A stretch of DNA of 64,000 bases from Dendrobium chrysotoxum (lineage: Eukaryota > Streptophyta > Magnoliopsida > Asparagales > Orchidaceae). Shown piece after piece: positions 43,504 to 53,575 of this stretch; within the stretch, counting starts at the first letter, position 1; the number at the start of each line of letters is the position of its first letter. The stretch spans positions 652,501-716,500 of the forward strand of contig CM034313.1 of assembly GCA_019925795.1 (NCBI GenBank). The letters run 5' to 3'. The translations under genes and the position numbers were made by a program. The notes under the pieces were generated by a model. It did not search any database, had not been told where the DNA came from, and saw only the letters and a list, made by a program, of their open reading frames with translations.

Positions 43504-46500
43504 ATGGAAATGCAGGACACCCCGATTACCGTCCATCTGGGACGAGGAGCCAGGATTCAGCTGGCAAACACTGTCATAAATACCGGAAATACTGGAGCCA
43601 CAATTCACTTTGGTGGGCTCGAATTCTCAGCAGCTACTGCAAAGGCTGCAGCCGTTCCTGTGTACGACATAAATTCTGAAGGGCCTCCTGCGAGGTCTCA
43701 TTCTACAAAGACTACTGTACAACGTGCGCATCTGCCAGTGCTGCGAGCTACTACCAGGGATGTTGCCCAAGGAAGAGTCTCTATGTTTGAAAGATTGTCT
43801 CAGCCTAAAATCCTGACTTCCAAAAGGGTTACTGATGGAAGAAAAATTTCAGTGGTGACTGCAAACACCACCGCCCTGCCCAAAGAGCCTGTTGCATTTG
43901 GAAAGTATGATGTTGAAGCTTCCTCATCTGGAGGAAAGCTCACTCGAAGGCAGAGGAGGAAGAGAAACGCAGAGCTGCGTGCTCAACAGCTGCCAATACC
44001 AGTCCATCCCTCTAACCTACCAGCACGAGAGCCAGAGACTGATGTCCCAACACGAAACAGGTTTGCTAACCTGAGGTGGGTGAGGAGAAATAGCTCTACT
44101 GGAGAGCTAAAACGATCTTTTTGGGAGCGCCAACCAGAAGCCTCGACCCCTCAGAAGGTAAGAGAACCCGAACGTCTATCTGCCCGAGTGCATCGAGTAC
44201 TGAAGACAGTCAAGGATAAGGGTGTGATGAAGAAGAAATTTCAGAGGCCACCATTTATTGAGGCAAGGAGGACCCCTCCCAGAGACAGGTTATCATCTGT
44301 TGTGATAGCAGAAAGAAGAGGACAACGACAACATGTTCCACGGGAAGCACATCGGGGTGTGACACTTGGACCTCGTGTCCAGGAATCCACTACCGAAAGG
44401 GCCCAGTGGAAAGGCAAGCAAGTCTGGAGGCCGAAGCCTCAAAAGGAGAAGATGATTGAAGAAATAGAAATTCCAGGCGTGACATCCGGAGTAGTTTCCC
44501 GGAGATCCGCCCCTACCAATCGAAATAATCAGAGATGGGTCCAAAAGAAGACCCATAATGATAGATATAATGATGGTCGACACCTTGGAGAGTCTTCCAA
44601 GGGATCCCGTCATTCACCTACCCCGGCCAAAGAGGAAGTCTACTTTGATCATAGTCCACGAATCGAAGAAGTACTCATCCCAGACCAGGAACCAGAAATC
44701 CAGTGGCGACGCCGCTCAGAAATTCAGGTACAAGAGGAAGGATCTGAAGGAGAATATGATGAAGATACTATGGAAATCGAGGTGGTTCACATGGTAAGCC
44801 ACGTTGATGAAGCATACTATGATGATGGCGAAGATGATGACAATCAACAGCCGCCAGTTAGACAAGTATACCGACGTCGCTATAAGGCAGGATCTGTGGC
44901 GAACAGAAGTGTTCGCTCCTCTGAAGAAGGGGAAGAAGAAGTTGAAGAGAATCCTTTCTCCGCCGAAACCATCACTCTTGCAGAGATGAGAAGGCAAGTG
45001 AGGAGACAAATGCGAGCAAAGGACAAAGAAATCTCTCAATTAAATGAAAAAATGTCTGAGATGATGACGCAGATGACAACAATGATGGAGATGATGCAGA
45101 AGGCCACTTCTGTAGGCCCTACACCAGTTCAACCCATCAACCAAGCTGCAGGTAGTGCTCCAGCAAATCCGCCCCAAGCCTCAGGAGTGAAAGGCGTGCC
45201 TGAAGGTGGTAATGAAGCCAACGACAATGCCCGCCAACGCACTCGACAAAATGTGGCGAGTGTATCTGAACCTGTGACGCCAGCACAGTTGGAGGGTTTA
45301 ATTAGTGAGAAAATTAAAGCCATCATAGCTGCTGAACAGGCAGAGAAGCTAGTGGGGAAAGGTCGCCCGTACCCAGCGGAGTACGATCAGGTACTGTATC
45401 CAAAAGGATATTCTGTGCCAAAGTTCTACACTTTTGATGGGAGCAAAAATCCCAGGCAGCATCTGGCACAGTTTAAAGCCACCTGTGGGAACACGGGAGG
45501 CAATGATGCTTTATTATTCCGGCAATTCGTCAGTAGCTTGACTGGAACTGCTTTTGAGTGGTACGCCGAACTACCGAATGATTCTTTAAAGACGTTCGTG
45601 GAATTAGAAGCTTCATTCGTAAAAAGGTTCGCCAGTGCGACGGAGAAAACCACCATCGCTGATCTCGCCTTAGATAAAAGGAGAAAGGATGAGTCAGTGA
45701 CGAAATACATAACACGCTGGCGTAATCTCAGCATGAAATGTGAACAGCAGCTAGAAGAAGAACATGCAGTTCAATTATTAATGGGGAACATTGATGATAA
45801 GATGCAGCCCTTCTTATGTATGGCTTCCATCACTACCTTCCAGGATTTACTAGATATGGTGGCAAAATTTGAAAAGTTAAACTTGTCAAAATCAGAAAAC
45901 CTCCCCGATAAGCCTAAAAAGGCCAAAGCACCCGAGGCCAGGAAATTTGAAGCTTATTCCACATTCCCTTCCAGGCCTGATAAGAGAAGACAGGTGGAAT
46001 ATGCTGTTGACAAAGGTAAACGGGCAATATACAATGCAGATAAGGGAAAGCAGCCAATGCATTATGAAGATAAACCAAAACAGGCTCACAATCCTAATCC
46101 TCAACCAAAATTGATGCTTGGTGGAAATGATAAACCCCGAACCTTTCAGGGTGGAGGAGAACATCCAAGACAAGCAGTGGGAACTGGTGACAGAACGTTC
46201 CCATCCCTCAAGGAGAAGATGAATAAAGAATATTCGTTCAAGAGGGAAAGTGTTGCTAAATTATTTCGACAAGCGCTCAAGGCTGGTTTAGAGCTACCAG
46301 AATGTAAAAGACCTGAAGAGTCCAAGCATAGTAGTGACCCAAATTACTGCCCTTATCACCGGGTAATTAGTCACCCAATTGAAGACTGCTATGTCTTTAA
46401 AGATTGGTTGGAAAAGAAGTACAAAATGGGGGAGTTGACATTATCAGATAATGTGTTAATTCATCCCAAGAAGGAATCCACTCGGGTGGTCACGTCCTCT

Positions 46501-48573
46501 TCCGTACCCCCGCCTAAAGAAACGACAAAAGAATCTATTCAAGAAGAACAATGGGAGACTGTTGTCTCCAAGAAGACAACCAAAATGTTAAAACAGCTAG
46601 AAGGAATCCCAGGTGTCAAGTGGAAGTCTCCTACTGAGCCGGTACTAAATTTGAAGTGGTTGCCTGTGCCACATGCATCCACATCTAAACAACCTGGCCA
46701 AGCTAACTCGTCAAGGTCTAGTAAGACTAAATCAAAGTCTTCAAAAAAGAAAGCCAAATCAAAGAGGCCTAAAGAGAAGAAGACTGCAACTCAAAAGACC
46801 ATTGATAGTTTGGGCGAATATTGTCAAACTGTTAGGAAGCCTATTACGCTTGGCGACTTCATGACAAAGCTTAATATAGATGAAAAGGAAGAAGAAACGG
46901 ATGAAGAATCACTTCCTACAGAAATATGCCGGACTATCTCGGTGACATCAGGAATATCAGGAAGGGAGAAATATGCTGAAGAAGCGGCCCCTGAGTCCTG
47001 TCTGATGGCATCGACAATGGATTATAGTTTAGAAGATGATCTGTACTTTCCAGATGAAGATGATTCAGATCATAACATAGCGTCGCAAATGGAGCAAGTG
47101 AAACTGGAGGATGAGTTTGAGTCTACAGGTGAATCTCCAGACACGACAATGGCCAACTCCGAAGAGAATACTTCATTGAATAAGTCTGAATCAGATGAGG
47201 TAGCCCAGGTGCAGTTGAGAAGTGGCAAAGTGTTGCCACCTCCACCAAAGAAGGGGGTCCCTAACAAAGACAAGGGGAAGAACATAGTTATCAACGAAGA
47301 TATCATCACTGAAGATCCTAAGAAGAAAAAGGCTTTAACCAAGGGGATAGATTACAATATCTTATCCCATCTAAGGAAGATCCCAGCACAACTCAGCATA
47401 TATGACGCTCTCATAATGTCTAAAGACCTTCGGGAGACTCTGATTCAGGCCCTCAAGGATCCTGAAAGATATGAGGCGTATTTTGCTGAGCGTAATCTAA
47501 CGGAGATGTTACAAGCTCGGAACGAGCCAATAATCACTTTCACTGAAGACGATATGATGCTTGGAACAGCAGATCATAATCGCCCCCTGTACGTTACGGC
47601 AGAAAGCGACAACATGGTGATCAGTCGAATTTTGATTGATCCTGGGTCCTCCGTAAATCTCATAAGCTTGAAGGCATTAAGATCACTTTGCCTTGATGTG
47701 CAACACCTCGGACCAGAGAAATTAATGGTGCACGGCTTCAATGAGAAAGGGCAAAAGACTCTGGGATCATTTACGCTTTCTCTCATATTTGGAGAACTTC
47801 ATACAGATGCCAAATTTCATGTGATTGATGCAGATACCTCATTTAAGGCGCTTCTGGGTCGCCTGTGGTTACATGAGTATGGTATTGTTCCATCAACACT
47901 TCATCAATGTATGAAATACCTCAGGGATGGGGAAGAATTCCGGATCTCCGGCAACATTCAACCATTTGCAGTTCATGAAGTAACGATGTATGAAGATGCC
48001 AGATACTTCATGCCAAAGAAACTAAAGCCTTCGAGCTCTCTTGAGGCCCAGGCATCAAACCCAAATATCACAAAGCAACCTAAACGAGAAGTTAAGAAAA
48101 AGCAAGTGGGGAGAAAGAAGGCAGCGTCGATTCTTCCCAAAGCTACGACCATTCCTAAGAAAAGGAAACATGTGCCCCATCTGGGGAGTGATACAGATGA
48201 AAATGATGTCACCCCTACCAAATCCCAGAGGGTATGCCGATCAAAGGCCAAATGGAGTAGAGAGGTCGCATATTCAAATGATGATTATGACTATGACTCT
48301 ATCTATATGAATACGGTGCAGGAAATATTCTCCAGAAGAATAGGCAGCATGTCAATTTTAGATAGTGTACTCGTAGTCACGCGTATCCCCCTACAACACT
48401 TCAGAGAAATCATTTCGCGAGAAGTGCATAAAGTCGAGGAGCTCATAACATTTTATGTACCCCCCCCCCTAAAAAAAGGGATGGGCCAGCGAACCTATTT
48501 TATTCAATCGGAAAGCTTGAAGAAGAAGGAAATCATGATTGGTTTTGTAGGCTCATTGATTCCGGGGAGTTAG
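43504..48573 (+). CDS. gag-pro: Retrotransposon Gag-protease polyprotein with a long N-terminal extension
   Basis: Encodes capsid/nucleocapsid and the protease that cuts the polyprotein; acts in cytoplasmic particles. 1689 codons from the ATG at 43504, chosen because the frame's earlier TTG lies before the splice-like CAG. Residues 1 to about 610 are a charged, basic extension of unknown function, with a possible coiled coil near 490-545 (methionine/glutamine-rich). The Retrotrans_gag domain is at about 620-800 (KFYTFDGSKNP, GTAFEWYAEL). The knuckle CPYHRVISHPIEDC is at about 949-962. The aspartic protease has a DPGSSVNLI active site (D about 1379) and the later ALLGRLWLHEYG. It ends at TAG 48571-48573, overlapping the pol frame by about 140 bases. 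The last 30 or so residues after 48477 look out of frame. Confidence 0.88.
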   Translation: MEMQDTPITVHLGRGARIQLANTVINTGNTGATIHFGGLEFSAATAKAAAVPVYDINSEGPPARSHSTKTTVQRAHLPVLRATTRDVAQGRVSMFERLSQPKILTSKRVTDGRKISVVTANTTALPKEPVAFGKYDVEASSSGGKLTRRQRRKRNAELRAQQLPIPVHPSNLPAREPETDVPTRNRFANLRWVRRNSSTGELKRSFWERQPEASTPQKVREPERLSARVHRVLKTVKDKGVMKKKFQRPPFIEARRTPPRDRLSSVVIAERRGQRQHVPREAHRGVTLGPRVQESTTERAQWKGKQVWRPKPQKEKMIEEIEIPGVTSGVVSRRSAPTNRNNQRWVQKKTHNDRYNDGRHLGESSKGSRHSPTPAKEEVYFDHSPRIEEVLIPDQEPEIQWRRRSEIQVQEEGSEGEYDEDTMEIEVVHMVSHVDEAYYDDGEDDDNQQPPVRQVYRRRYKAGSVANRSVRSSEEGEEEVEENPFSAETITLAEMRRQVRRQMRAKDKEISQLNEKMSEMMTQMTTMMEMMQKATSVGPTPVQPINQAAGSAPANPPQASGVKGVPEGGNEANDNARQRTRQNVASVSEPVTPAQLEGLISEKIKAIIAAEQAEKLVGKGRPYPAEYDQVLYPKGYSVPKFYTFDGSKNPRQHLAQFKATCGNTGGNDALLFRQFVSSLTGTAFEWYAELPNDSLKTFVELEASFVKRFASATEKTTIADLALDKRRKDESVTKYITRWRNLSMKCEQQLEEEHAVQLLMGNIDDKMQPFLCMASITTFQDLLDMVAKFEKLNLSKSENLPDKPKKAKAPEARKFEAYSTFPSRPDKRRQVEYAVDKGKRAIYNADKGKQPMHYEDKPKQAHNPNPQPKLMLGGNDKPRTFQGGGEHPRQAVGTGDRTFPSLKEKMNKEYSFKRESVAKLFRQALKAGLELPECKRPEESKHSSDPNYCPYHRVISHPIEDCYVFKDWLEKKYKMGELTLSDNVLIHPKKESTRVVTSSSVPPPKETTKESIQEEQWETVVSKKTTKMLKQLEGIPGVKWKSPTEPVLNLKWLPVPHASTSKQPGQANSSRSSKTKSKSSKKKAKSKRPKEKKTATQKTIDSLGEYCQTVRKPITLGDFMTKLNIDEKEEETDEESLPTEICRTISVTSGISGREKYAEEAAPESCLMASTMDYSLEDDLYFPDEDDSDHNIASQMEQVKLEDEFESTGESPDTTMANSEENTSLNKSESDEVAQVQLRSGKVLPPPPKKGVPNKDKGKNIVINEDIITEDPKKKKALTKGIDYNILSHLRKIPAQLSIYDALIMSKDLRETLIQALKDPERYEAYFAERNLTEMLQARNEPIITFTEDDMMLGTADHNRPLYVTAESDNMVISRILIDPGSSVNLISLKALRSLCLDVQHLGPEKLMVHGFNEKGQKTLGSFTLSLIFGELHTDAKFHVIDADTSFKALLGRLWLHEYGIVPSTLHQCMKYLRDGEEFRISGNIQPFAVHEVTMYEDARYFMPKKLKPSSSLEAQASNPNITKQPKREVKKKQVGRKKAASILPKATTIPKKRKHVPHLGSDTDENDVTPTKSQRVCRSKAKWSREVAYSNDDYDYDSIYMNTVQEIFSRRIGSMSILDSVLVVTRIPLQHFREIISREVHKVEELITFYVPPPLKKGMGQRTYFIQSESLKKKEIMIGFVGSLIPGS
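48471..48477 (+). promoter_or_regulatory. Candidate -1 frameshift site A_AAA_AAA between protease and RT
   Basis: In the gag-protease frame this is A AAA AAA followed by GGG, a known slippery form, preceded by ten C residues (48460-48469). The pol frame is open from 48432, so the overlap 48432-48570 contains the site, and the shift needed is exactly -1. An alternative is a one-base loss in the C10 or A7 run, or splicing, as reported between PR and RT of Ogre. Confidence 0.45.
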
Positions 48574-51500
48574 TGCACACAAGATTTCCCAGATTCAATA
48601 CCAGAAATATTCAAAGAATGCTACGAAAGCAAGGAAGTCTTCGTTCCTCTAAACAACAAGTTCGTTTCTGCTTGAGTTTCTGGTATCGAAGAAATCCTCA
48701 CTCATTACGGAAGAAAGATATTTTTGCAAAAAAGGGCCTTGGGTTCATCATACGGAAGTACCCCCGAAAGGAGAACTGCCGAGCAATTTCACATAGAAAT
48801 ATTGAATCTGATGGTGACAGCGAAGAAGAGGCATTTGAAGTTAATCTTCCAAACGATCAGACCATAGAAGCCAAGCCTGCACCAGAAGAGTTAGAAGATG
48901 GTAGACATGCGACCACTATGGATGAACTAAAAGAAGTCAATTTAGGGACTGAAGAAGACCCTCGCCCAACCCTCATTAGTGCTCTCTTGCCCGAAGTGCA
49001 GGTTGAAGAAATAAAAAAGCTCCTCTGTGAATTCAGGGACTGCTTTGCCTGGACATACGCTGAAATGCCCGGTTTATCCCCTGACGTAGCAGTTCACAGA
49101 TTAGCCATCAAGCCAGATGCAACACCAGTCAAACAAGCTCCAAGGAGAATGAGATTGGAGATTGAAGAACAGGTGATTGCAGAAACAAAGAAGCTCATAG
49201 AGGCAGGATTTATTCGTGAAGAAAAGTATGCTGATTGGATAGCAAATATTGTCCCTGTAAAGAAGAAGAATGGCCAGATCCGCATCTGTATCGATTTCAG
49301 GGACCTTAACAAAGCATGCCCAAAAGATGACTTTCCGCTCCCTATATCAGAACTACTGGTTGACACCACATCGAACCACGACATGTTCTCTTTCATGGAT
49401 GGATCGTCAGGATACAATCAGATCAAAATGGCGCCTGAAGATGAAAAGCATACATCCTTTAGAATGCCCATCGGCATATTCTGCTACACAGTCATGCCCT
49501 TTGGCCTTAAAAATGCCGGTGCCACCTACCAACGAGCAATGACGCATATTTTTGATGAGCTAATTCATCAGAAGGTCGAGTGCTACGTAGATGATTTGGT
49601 CGTCAAGAGCATGGACCGAAGAGATCATCTGGATGACTTAAGGATTGTATTTGAAAGAATCAGGAAGTATGATTTGAAGATGAATCCCCTTAAGTGTGCT
49701 TTTGGGGTCTCCTCTGGCAAATTCCTGGGGTATGTGGTTCGTCACCGAGGAATCAAGATCGACCCTAATAAGATTAAGGCAATCATTGAGATGCCGCCTC
49801 CCAGAAACCTTCGACAACTTCGTTCCTTACAAGGACAACTGGCTTTTATTCGACGATTCATATCGAATCTATCGGGTAGATGCCAGCCATTTTCGAAGTT
49901 AATGAAGAAAGACGTCCGCTTCAAGTGGGATACTGAGTGCCAGGAAGCATTTGACAGCATCAAAAGATATTTGTTAAATCCGCCCATTCTTGCGGCACCA
50001 ATTTCGGGGAAGCCTTTTATACTATATACTGCAGCACTAGAAGAGTCCCTCGGAGCATTATTAGCCCAGCACAATGAGGAAGGAAAAGAAAATGCACTCT
50101 ACTATATCAGTCGGAGATTAATCGGAGCGGAGATACGTTATTCTCCTATAGAGAAACATTGTTTAGCGTTAATTTTTGCAGTTCAAAAACTCCGCCACTA
50201 TATGCTCTCTCACAAAATCACTTTAATATCAAGGATCGATCCGCTGAAATTCTTAATGACAAGACCAGCGTTGACAGGTCGCTTAGCCAGGTGGGCAGTA
50301 CTGCTCCTGCAATTTGATATCACATATGTCCCACAAAAAGCGGTAAAAGGTCAGGTGTTAGCAGACTTTCTTGTTGCACATCCTATCCCTGCTGATTCAC
50401 CACTCAATGACGATCTGCCTGACGAGCAGATCATGAGCGTCGAAGAAGATGAAATGCTACAAGTATGGGAAATGTACTTTGATGGAGCATCATCGATTAA
50501 GCGTGCTCGACGTCCAAATCTGGAAAAAGTCCAAGCCGGAATCGGTCTCATTTTCGTATCACCTGAGGGAGGCGTAATGAGATTCTCATTCAGCTTGACT
50601 GAGCCTCGAACCAACAATGAGGCTGAGTATGAAGCTCTAATTGCAGGACTAGAAATTGCAATCAATGTCGAAATTCAAAATCTCCAAATATTTGGAGATT
50701 CTCAACTTGTTATAAACCAAGTACTGGGAGTTTACAAAATCACTAAGTTCGAGTTGGCCTATTACCATCAGCGAGTTCTCGAGCTTATGAAGCAAATCCC
50801 GATCATTAAATTAGCTCAAATTTCCCGAGCCCAAAATAGCAAAGCCGACTGCCTAGCTAAACTAGCTAAAGAAATGGTGAATATGGATGATGAATGGCCT
50901 ATAATAATCATGGTGCACAGTCGACGGGTCTTAGAGCCAGCACTACTGCAGTTCCCGCAGGCAGAGGGAATACCAAATTCAAGCCAGCAGGATATAACCC
51001 CAGTTAATCCTCAACCTCCCCAACCAGTCGATCTTGAAGATCAATCTGAAGAACACCAAATTCTTAAGAGAAGACGCAAAGCTAGCCAAGCTTCAGAACC
51101 ATGGCGGCATTGTTTAGATGTTGAAGAAGAAGACGACTGGAGACAGCCTTTCATTGATTATTTCAAAGAAAGTAAACTACCGGCAGATAAGTCACTAGTG
51201 GCTCAAATCAGAAGGAGAGCACTACGATACGCATTTGTCAATAACACATTGTATCGGCGTGCTTTCGATCAAATGTGGCTAAGGTGTCTAGGGACTAAAG
51301 AAGCTGATAAGGTGGTAGCAGAAGTTCACGAAGGACTTTGTGGAGCACACCAATCAGGTCCTAAGATGACGGTTAAAATCAAAAGAATGGGCTACTATTG
51401 GCAAAGAATGGTAAAGGACTGTATCGACCACGCAAAAAGGTGCCACGAGTGTCAGATTCACGGTGATGTTATTCATCAACCGCCAAATCCACTACACCCA

Positions 51501-52364
51501 ATGATAGCATCCTGGCCATTCGAATGTTGGGGTACTGATGTAATCGGGCCAATAGATCCACCATCATCAGGAGGACACCGCTTCATTTTGGCAGCGACCG
51601 ACTACTTCTCTAAGTGGGCAGAAGCGGCTCCATTCAAAGAGGTCACATCTGAGCATGTAATCAATTTCTTTACCCACAATGTTGTCTACAGATTCGGTGT
51701 ACCACGCCGCATCATTTCCGACAATGGTACGGCTTTCAAAAGCACTAAGATCAATAAATTTATCGATCGTCACAAGATCGATTGGCGATATTCCTCAATT
51801 TACTATCCAAGAGCAAATGGATTGGCAGAGGCCTTCAACAAAATACTAGTGACACTGTTAAAGAAGATTCTCACCAAGAAAAAAAGAGAGTGGCATACAA
51901 AGATGGCAGAGGCATTATGGGCGTATCGTACAACCTATAAAACACCGACCAAAGCCACTCCCTACTCACTGGTGTTTGGAGTCGAAGCAGTACTACCTCT
52001 AGAAGTTGAACTACCATCGCTTCGAGTTGCCATCCAGAATGAGATTACTCGAGAACAAAATGCTCAATTGAGAATGGAGGAGCTCGATGCACTCGACGAA
52101 GTCAGATTACAAGCTCAACAAAATCTGGAGATTTATCGAGCAAGAATGATAAAGTCCTTTGATCGAATGGTGCGCCACCGTGCGTTTCAAGAAGGAGAGT
52201 TGGTCCTAGTACAGAGAAGGCCAATCATCCCACATCAAAAAATTGGTGGTAAATTTGTATCCAATTGGGAAGGATATTTCGTCGTCGAAAAGGTGTACCA
52301 AGGTGGAGCTTATCAACTGATCGATTTTGATGGTCAGAGGCCTATGCCACCAATCAAAGGTTGA
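48573..52364 (+). CDS. pol: Retrotransposon Pol: RT, RNase H, second RNase H, integrase
   Basis: Copies the element RNA to DNA and inserts it. The frame is open from 48432 with no ATG near its start, so it is probably made as a fusion with gag-protease; 48573 is only a GTG. Counting from 48573: RT at about 230-400 with MPFGLKNAGATYQR and YVDD at 338-341; Ty3-type RNase H at about 480-610; a second RNase H with FDGASS (D 637), NNEAEYEAL, GDSQL and SKADCLAKL; integrase with H-H and CHEC (about 957), catalytic D989, D1050 and E1086 (35 residues between the last two). A GPY-like end (NWEGYFVVEKV, GGAYQL) follows and no chromodomain. This order marks the Tat lineage. All catalytic residues are present and no stop lies inside. 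Confidence 0.93.
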   Translation: MHTRFPRFNTRNIQRMLRKQGSLRSSKQQVRFCLSFWYRRNPHSLRKKDIFAKKGLGFIIRKYPRKENCRAISHRNIESDGDSEEEAFEVNLPNDQTIEAKPAPEELEDGRHATTMDELKEVNLGTEEDPRPTLISALLPEVQVEEIKKLLCEFRDCFAWTYAEMPGLSPDVAVHRLAIKPDATPVKQAPRRMRLEIEEQVIAETKKLIEAGFIREEKYADWIANIVPVKKKNGQIRICIDFRDLNKACPKDDFPLPISELLVDTTSNHDMFSFMDGSSGYNQIKMAPEDEKHTSFRMPIGIFCYTVMPFGLKNAGATYQRAMTHIFDELIHQKVECYVDDLVVKSMDRRDHLDDLRIVFERIRKYDLKMNPLKCAFGVSSGKFLGYVVRHRGIKIDPNKIKAIIEMPPPRNLRQLRSLQGQLAFIRRFISNLSGRCQPFSKLMKKDVRFKWDTECQEAFDSIKRYLLNPPILAAPISGKPFILYTAALEESLGALLAQHNEEGKENALYYISRRLIGAEIRYSPIEKHCLALIFAVQKLRHYMLSHKITLISRIDPLKFLMTRPALTGRLARWAVLLLQFDITYVPQKAVKGQVLADFLVAHPIPADSPLNDDLPDEQIMSVEEDEMLQVWEMYFDGASSIKRARRPNLEKVQAGIGLIFVSPEGGVMRFSFSLTEPRTNNEAEYEALIAGLEIAINVEIQNLQIFGDSQLVINQVLGVYKITKFELAYYHQRVLELMKQIPIIKLAQISRAQNSKADCLAKLAKEMVNMDDEWPIIIMVHSRRVLEPALLQFPQAEGIPNSSQQDITPVNPQPPQPVDLEDQSEEHQILKRRRKASQASEPWRHCLDVEEEDDWRQPFIDYFKESKLPADKSLVAQIRRRALRYAFVNNTLYRRAFDQMWLRCLGTKEADKVVAEVHEGLCGAHQSGPKMTVKIKRMGYYWQRMVKDCIDHAKRCHECQIHGDVIHQPPNPLHPMIASWPFECWGTDVIGPIDPPSSGGHRFILAATDYFSKWAEAAPFKEVTSEHVINFFTHNVVYRFGVPRRIISDNGTAFKSTKINKFIDRHKIDWRYSSIYYPRANGLAEAFNKILVTLLKKILTKKKREWHTKMAEALWAYRTTYKTPTKATPYSLVFGVEAVLPLEVELPSLRVAIQNEITREQNAQLRMEELDALDEVRLQAQQNLEIYRARMIKSFDRMVRHRAFQEGELVLVQRRPIIPHQKIGGKFVSNWEGYFVVEKVYQGGAYQLIDFDGQRPMPPIKG

Positions 52365-52512
52365 TACTTGAAGAAATACAATGCATAGAGATTAAAATTT
52401 TATGCTTAATGTATCATGTAATAGTGGAAATATTATATATGTGTACTTTCTTGAAACTCTCTTATAGCACAAGGAGATATTTCAAGTACCCCATTAAAAT
52501 CCCCCACAAGAC

Positions 52513-52585
52513 TGGGGGCATTTTAAATATTTATTTGGGTCGGTACCGTGTTGCATGCCGAAAGCCCCAAATAAATATTTAAAAT
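52513..52585 (+). repeat. PPT-like motif plus 20-bp perfect hairpin (module 1)
   Basis: TGGGGGCA followed by ATTTTAAATATTTATTTGGG (52520-52539), whose exact reverse complement is at 52566-52585, with a 26-base loop containing CGG...CCG. The same arrangement recurs at 53504-53575. Confidence 0.92.
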
Positions 52586-52630
52586 CAGGAAATACAAATT
52601 TCTCTCTTACAAGATAAAAAAATTTTTGGT

Positions 52631-52678
52631 ATTTATTTGGGTTGACATCGTGCTTCGTGCCGAGATCCCTAAATAAAT
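52631..52678 (+). repeat. Imperfect hairpin (module 2)
   Basis: ATTTATTTGGG ... CCCTAAATAAAT with the same loop type (TTGACATCGTGCTTCGTGCCGA) as the other modules, but a shorter, bulged stem and no PPT-like motif in front. Confidence 0.7.
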
Positions 52679-52810
52679 GCTACTGGTGGTCCTCCAAAAT
52701 ATTTTTGACATCACCTTCCCCAGTATCTCAGGACTTCGAAAGTCAAGTAGAGAAGGCTTCCGTGGTTATACGCTTTAACAAATCGAGCCAGAGCAGCTCA
52801 AAGTTCGAAT

Positions 52811-53265
52811 GAGTATATGAGGTCAGACTCAACAAGCTAAGATGTGGTCGAGTCGCTGGCAGCTCCGTCTACTCAACAAGCTAAAAGAAGGATCGTGATA
52901 GCGGAATCCCCACTTCGTCAGCTCGATAAGTCTTAGCAGTAGTAGCCCACGAGGTCTTCCTGATTGACTGGAGAGTCAAAGTTATGATGGGAATGATATT
53001 CTTCCAACCAACACAATTACCATATATTCGTCGGTTCTGAAACCTGCGACCATGAAAGTTGACTTCAAATCTGCAAACTTTAGTAAACTCAGCTTGGGAG
53101 AGTGCATCTCCTTATGGCTCAAGTCTGAAGCCTGAATGGGTGTATGAGGTCGGGCTCAACAAGCCAAGATGTGGCTGAGTCGCTGGCAGCTCCGCTTACT
53201 CAACAAGCCAAAAGAAAGGCCGTAGTAGTGGAACCCCCGTTTCAGTAGCTAAATGATAAAGAGCC
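52811..53265 (+). repeat. Direct repeat of about 120 bp, offset 327
   Basis: 52811-52935 (TATATGAGGTCAGACTCAAC..., GAGTCGCTGGCAGCTCCG) recurs in diverged form at 53138-53265 (TGTATGAGGTCGGGCTCAAC...). No coding frame is preserved. Confidence 0.8.
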
Positions 53266-53503
53266 ATCAAATCCTAGCTTTCCTAGTCTGATGGACTTGA
53301 GTGACCCAGATTGAAGTTTTCCTGATCGGTCAGAGGCCAGAATGCTATATACATCTGGTACTACCAGTTTAACTCAAAACATATAAACCCTTCACCAAGT
53401 CTGTTGCATAGAGCATGAAGCTGAAGGAGCCAAAATCATAGGACTCCAGCCAAAACTACAGAAAGGGGTATCCTAAATGACACCCACGGGTGGCCCTAAG
53501 AAC

Positions 53504-53575
53504 TGGGGGCATTTTAAATATTTATTTGGGTCGACATCGCGCTGCGTGCCGAAATCCCCAAATAAATATTTAAAA
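53504..53575 (+). repeat. PPT-like motif plus 19-bp hairpin (module 3)
   Basis: TGGGGGCA then ATTTTAAATATTTATTTGGG (53511-53530), pairing with 53557-53575. The loop resembles that of modules 1 and 2. Confidence 0.92.
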
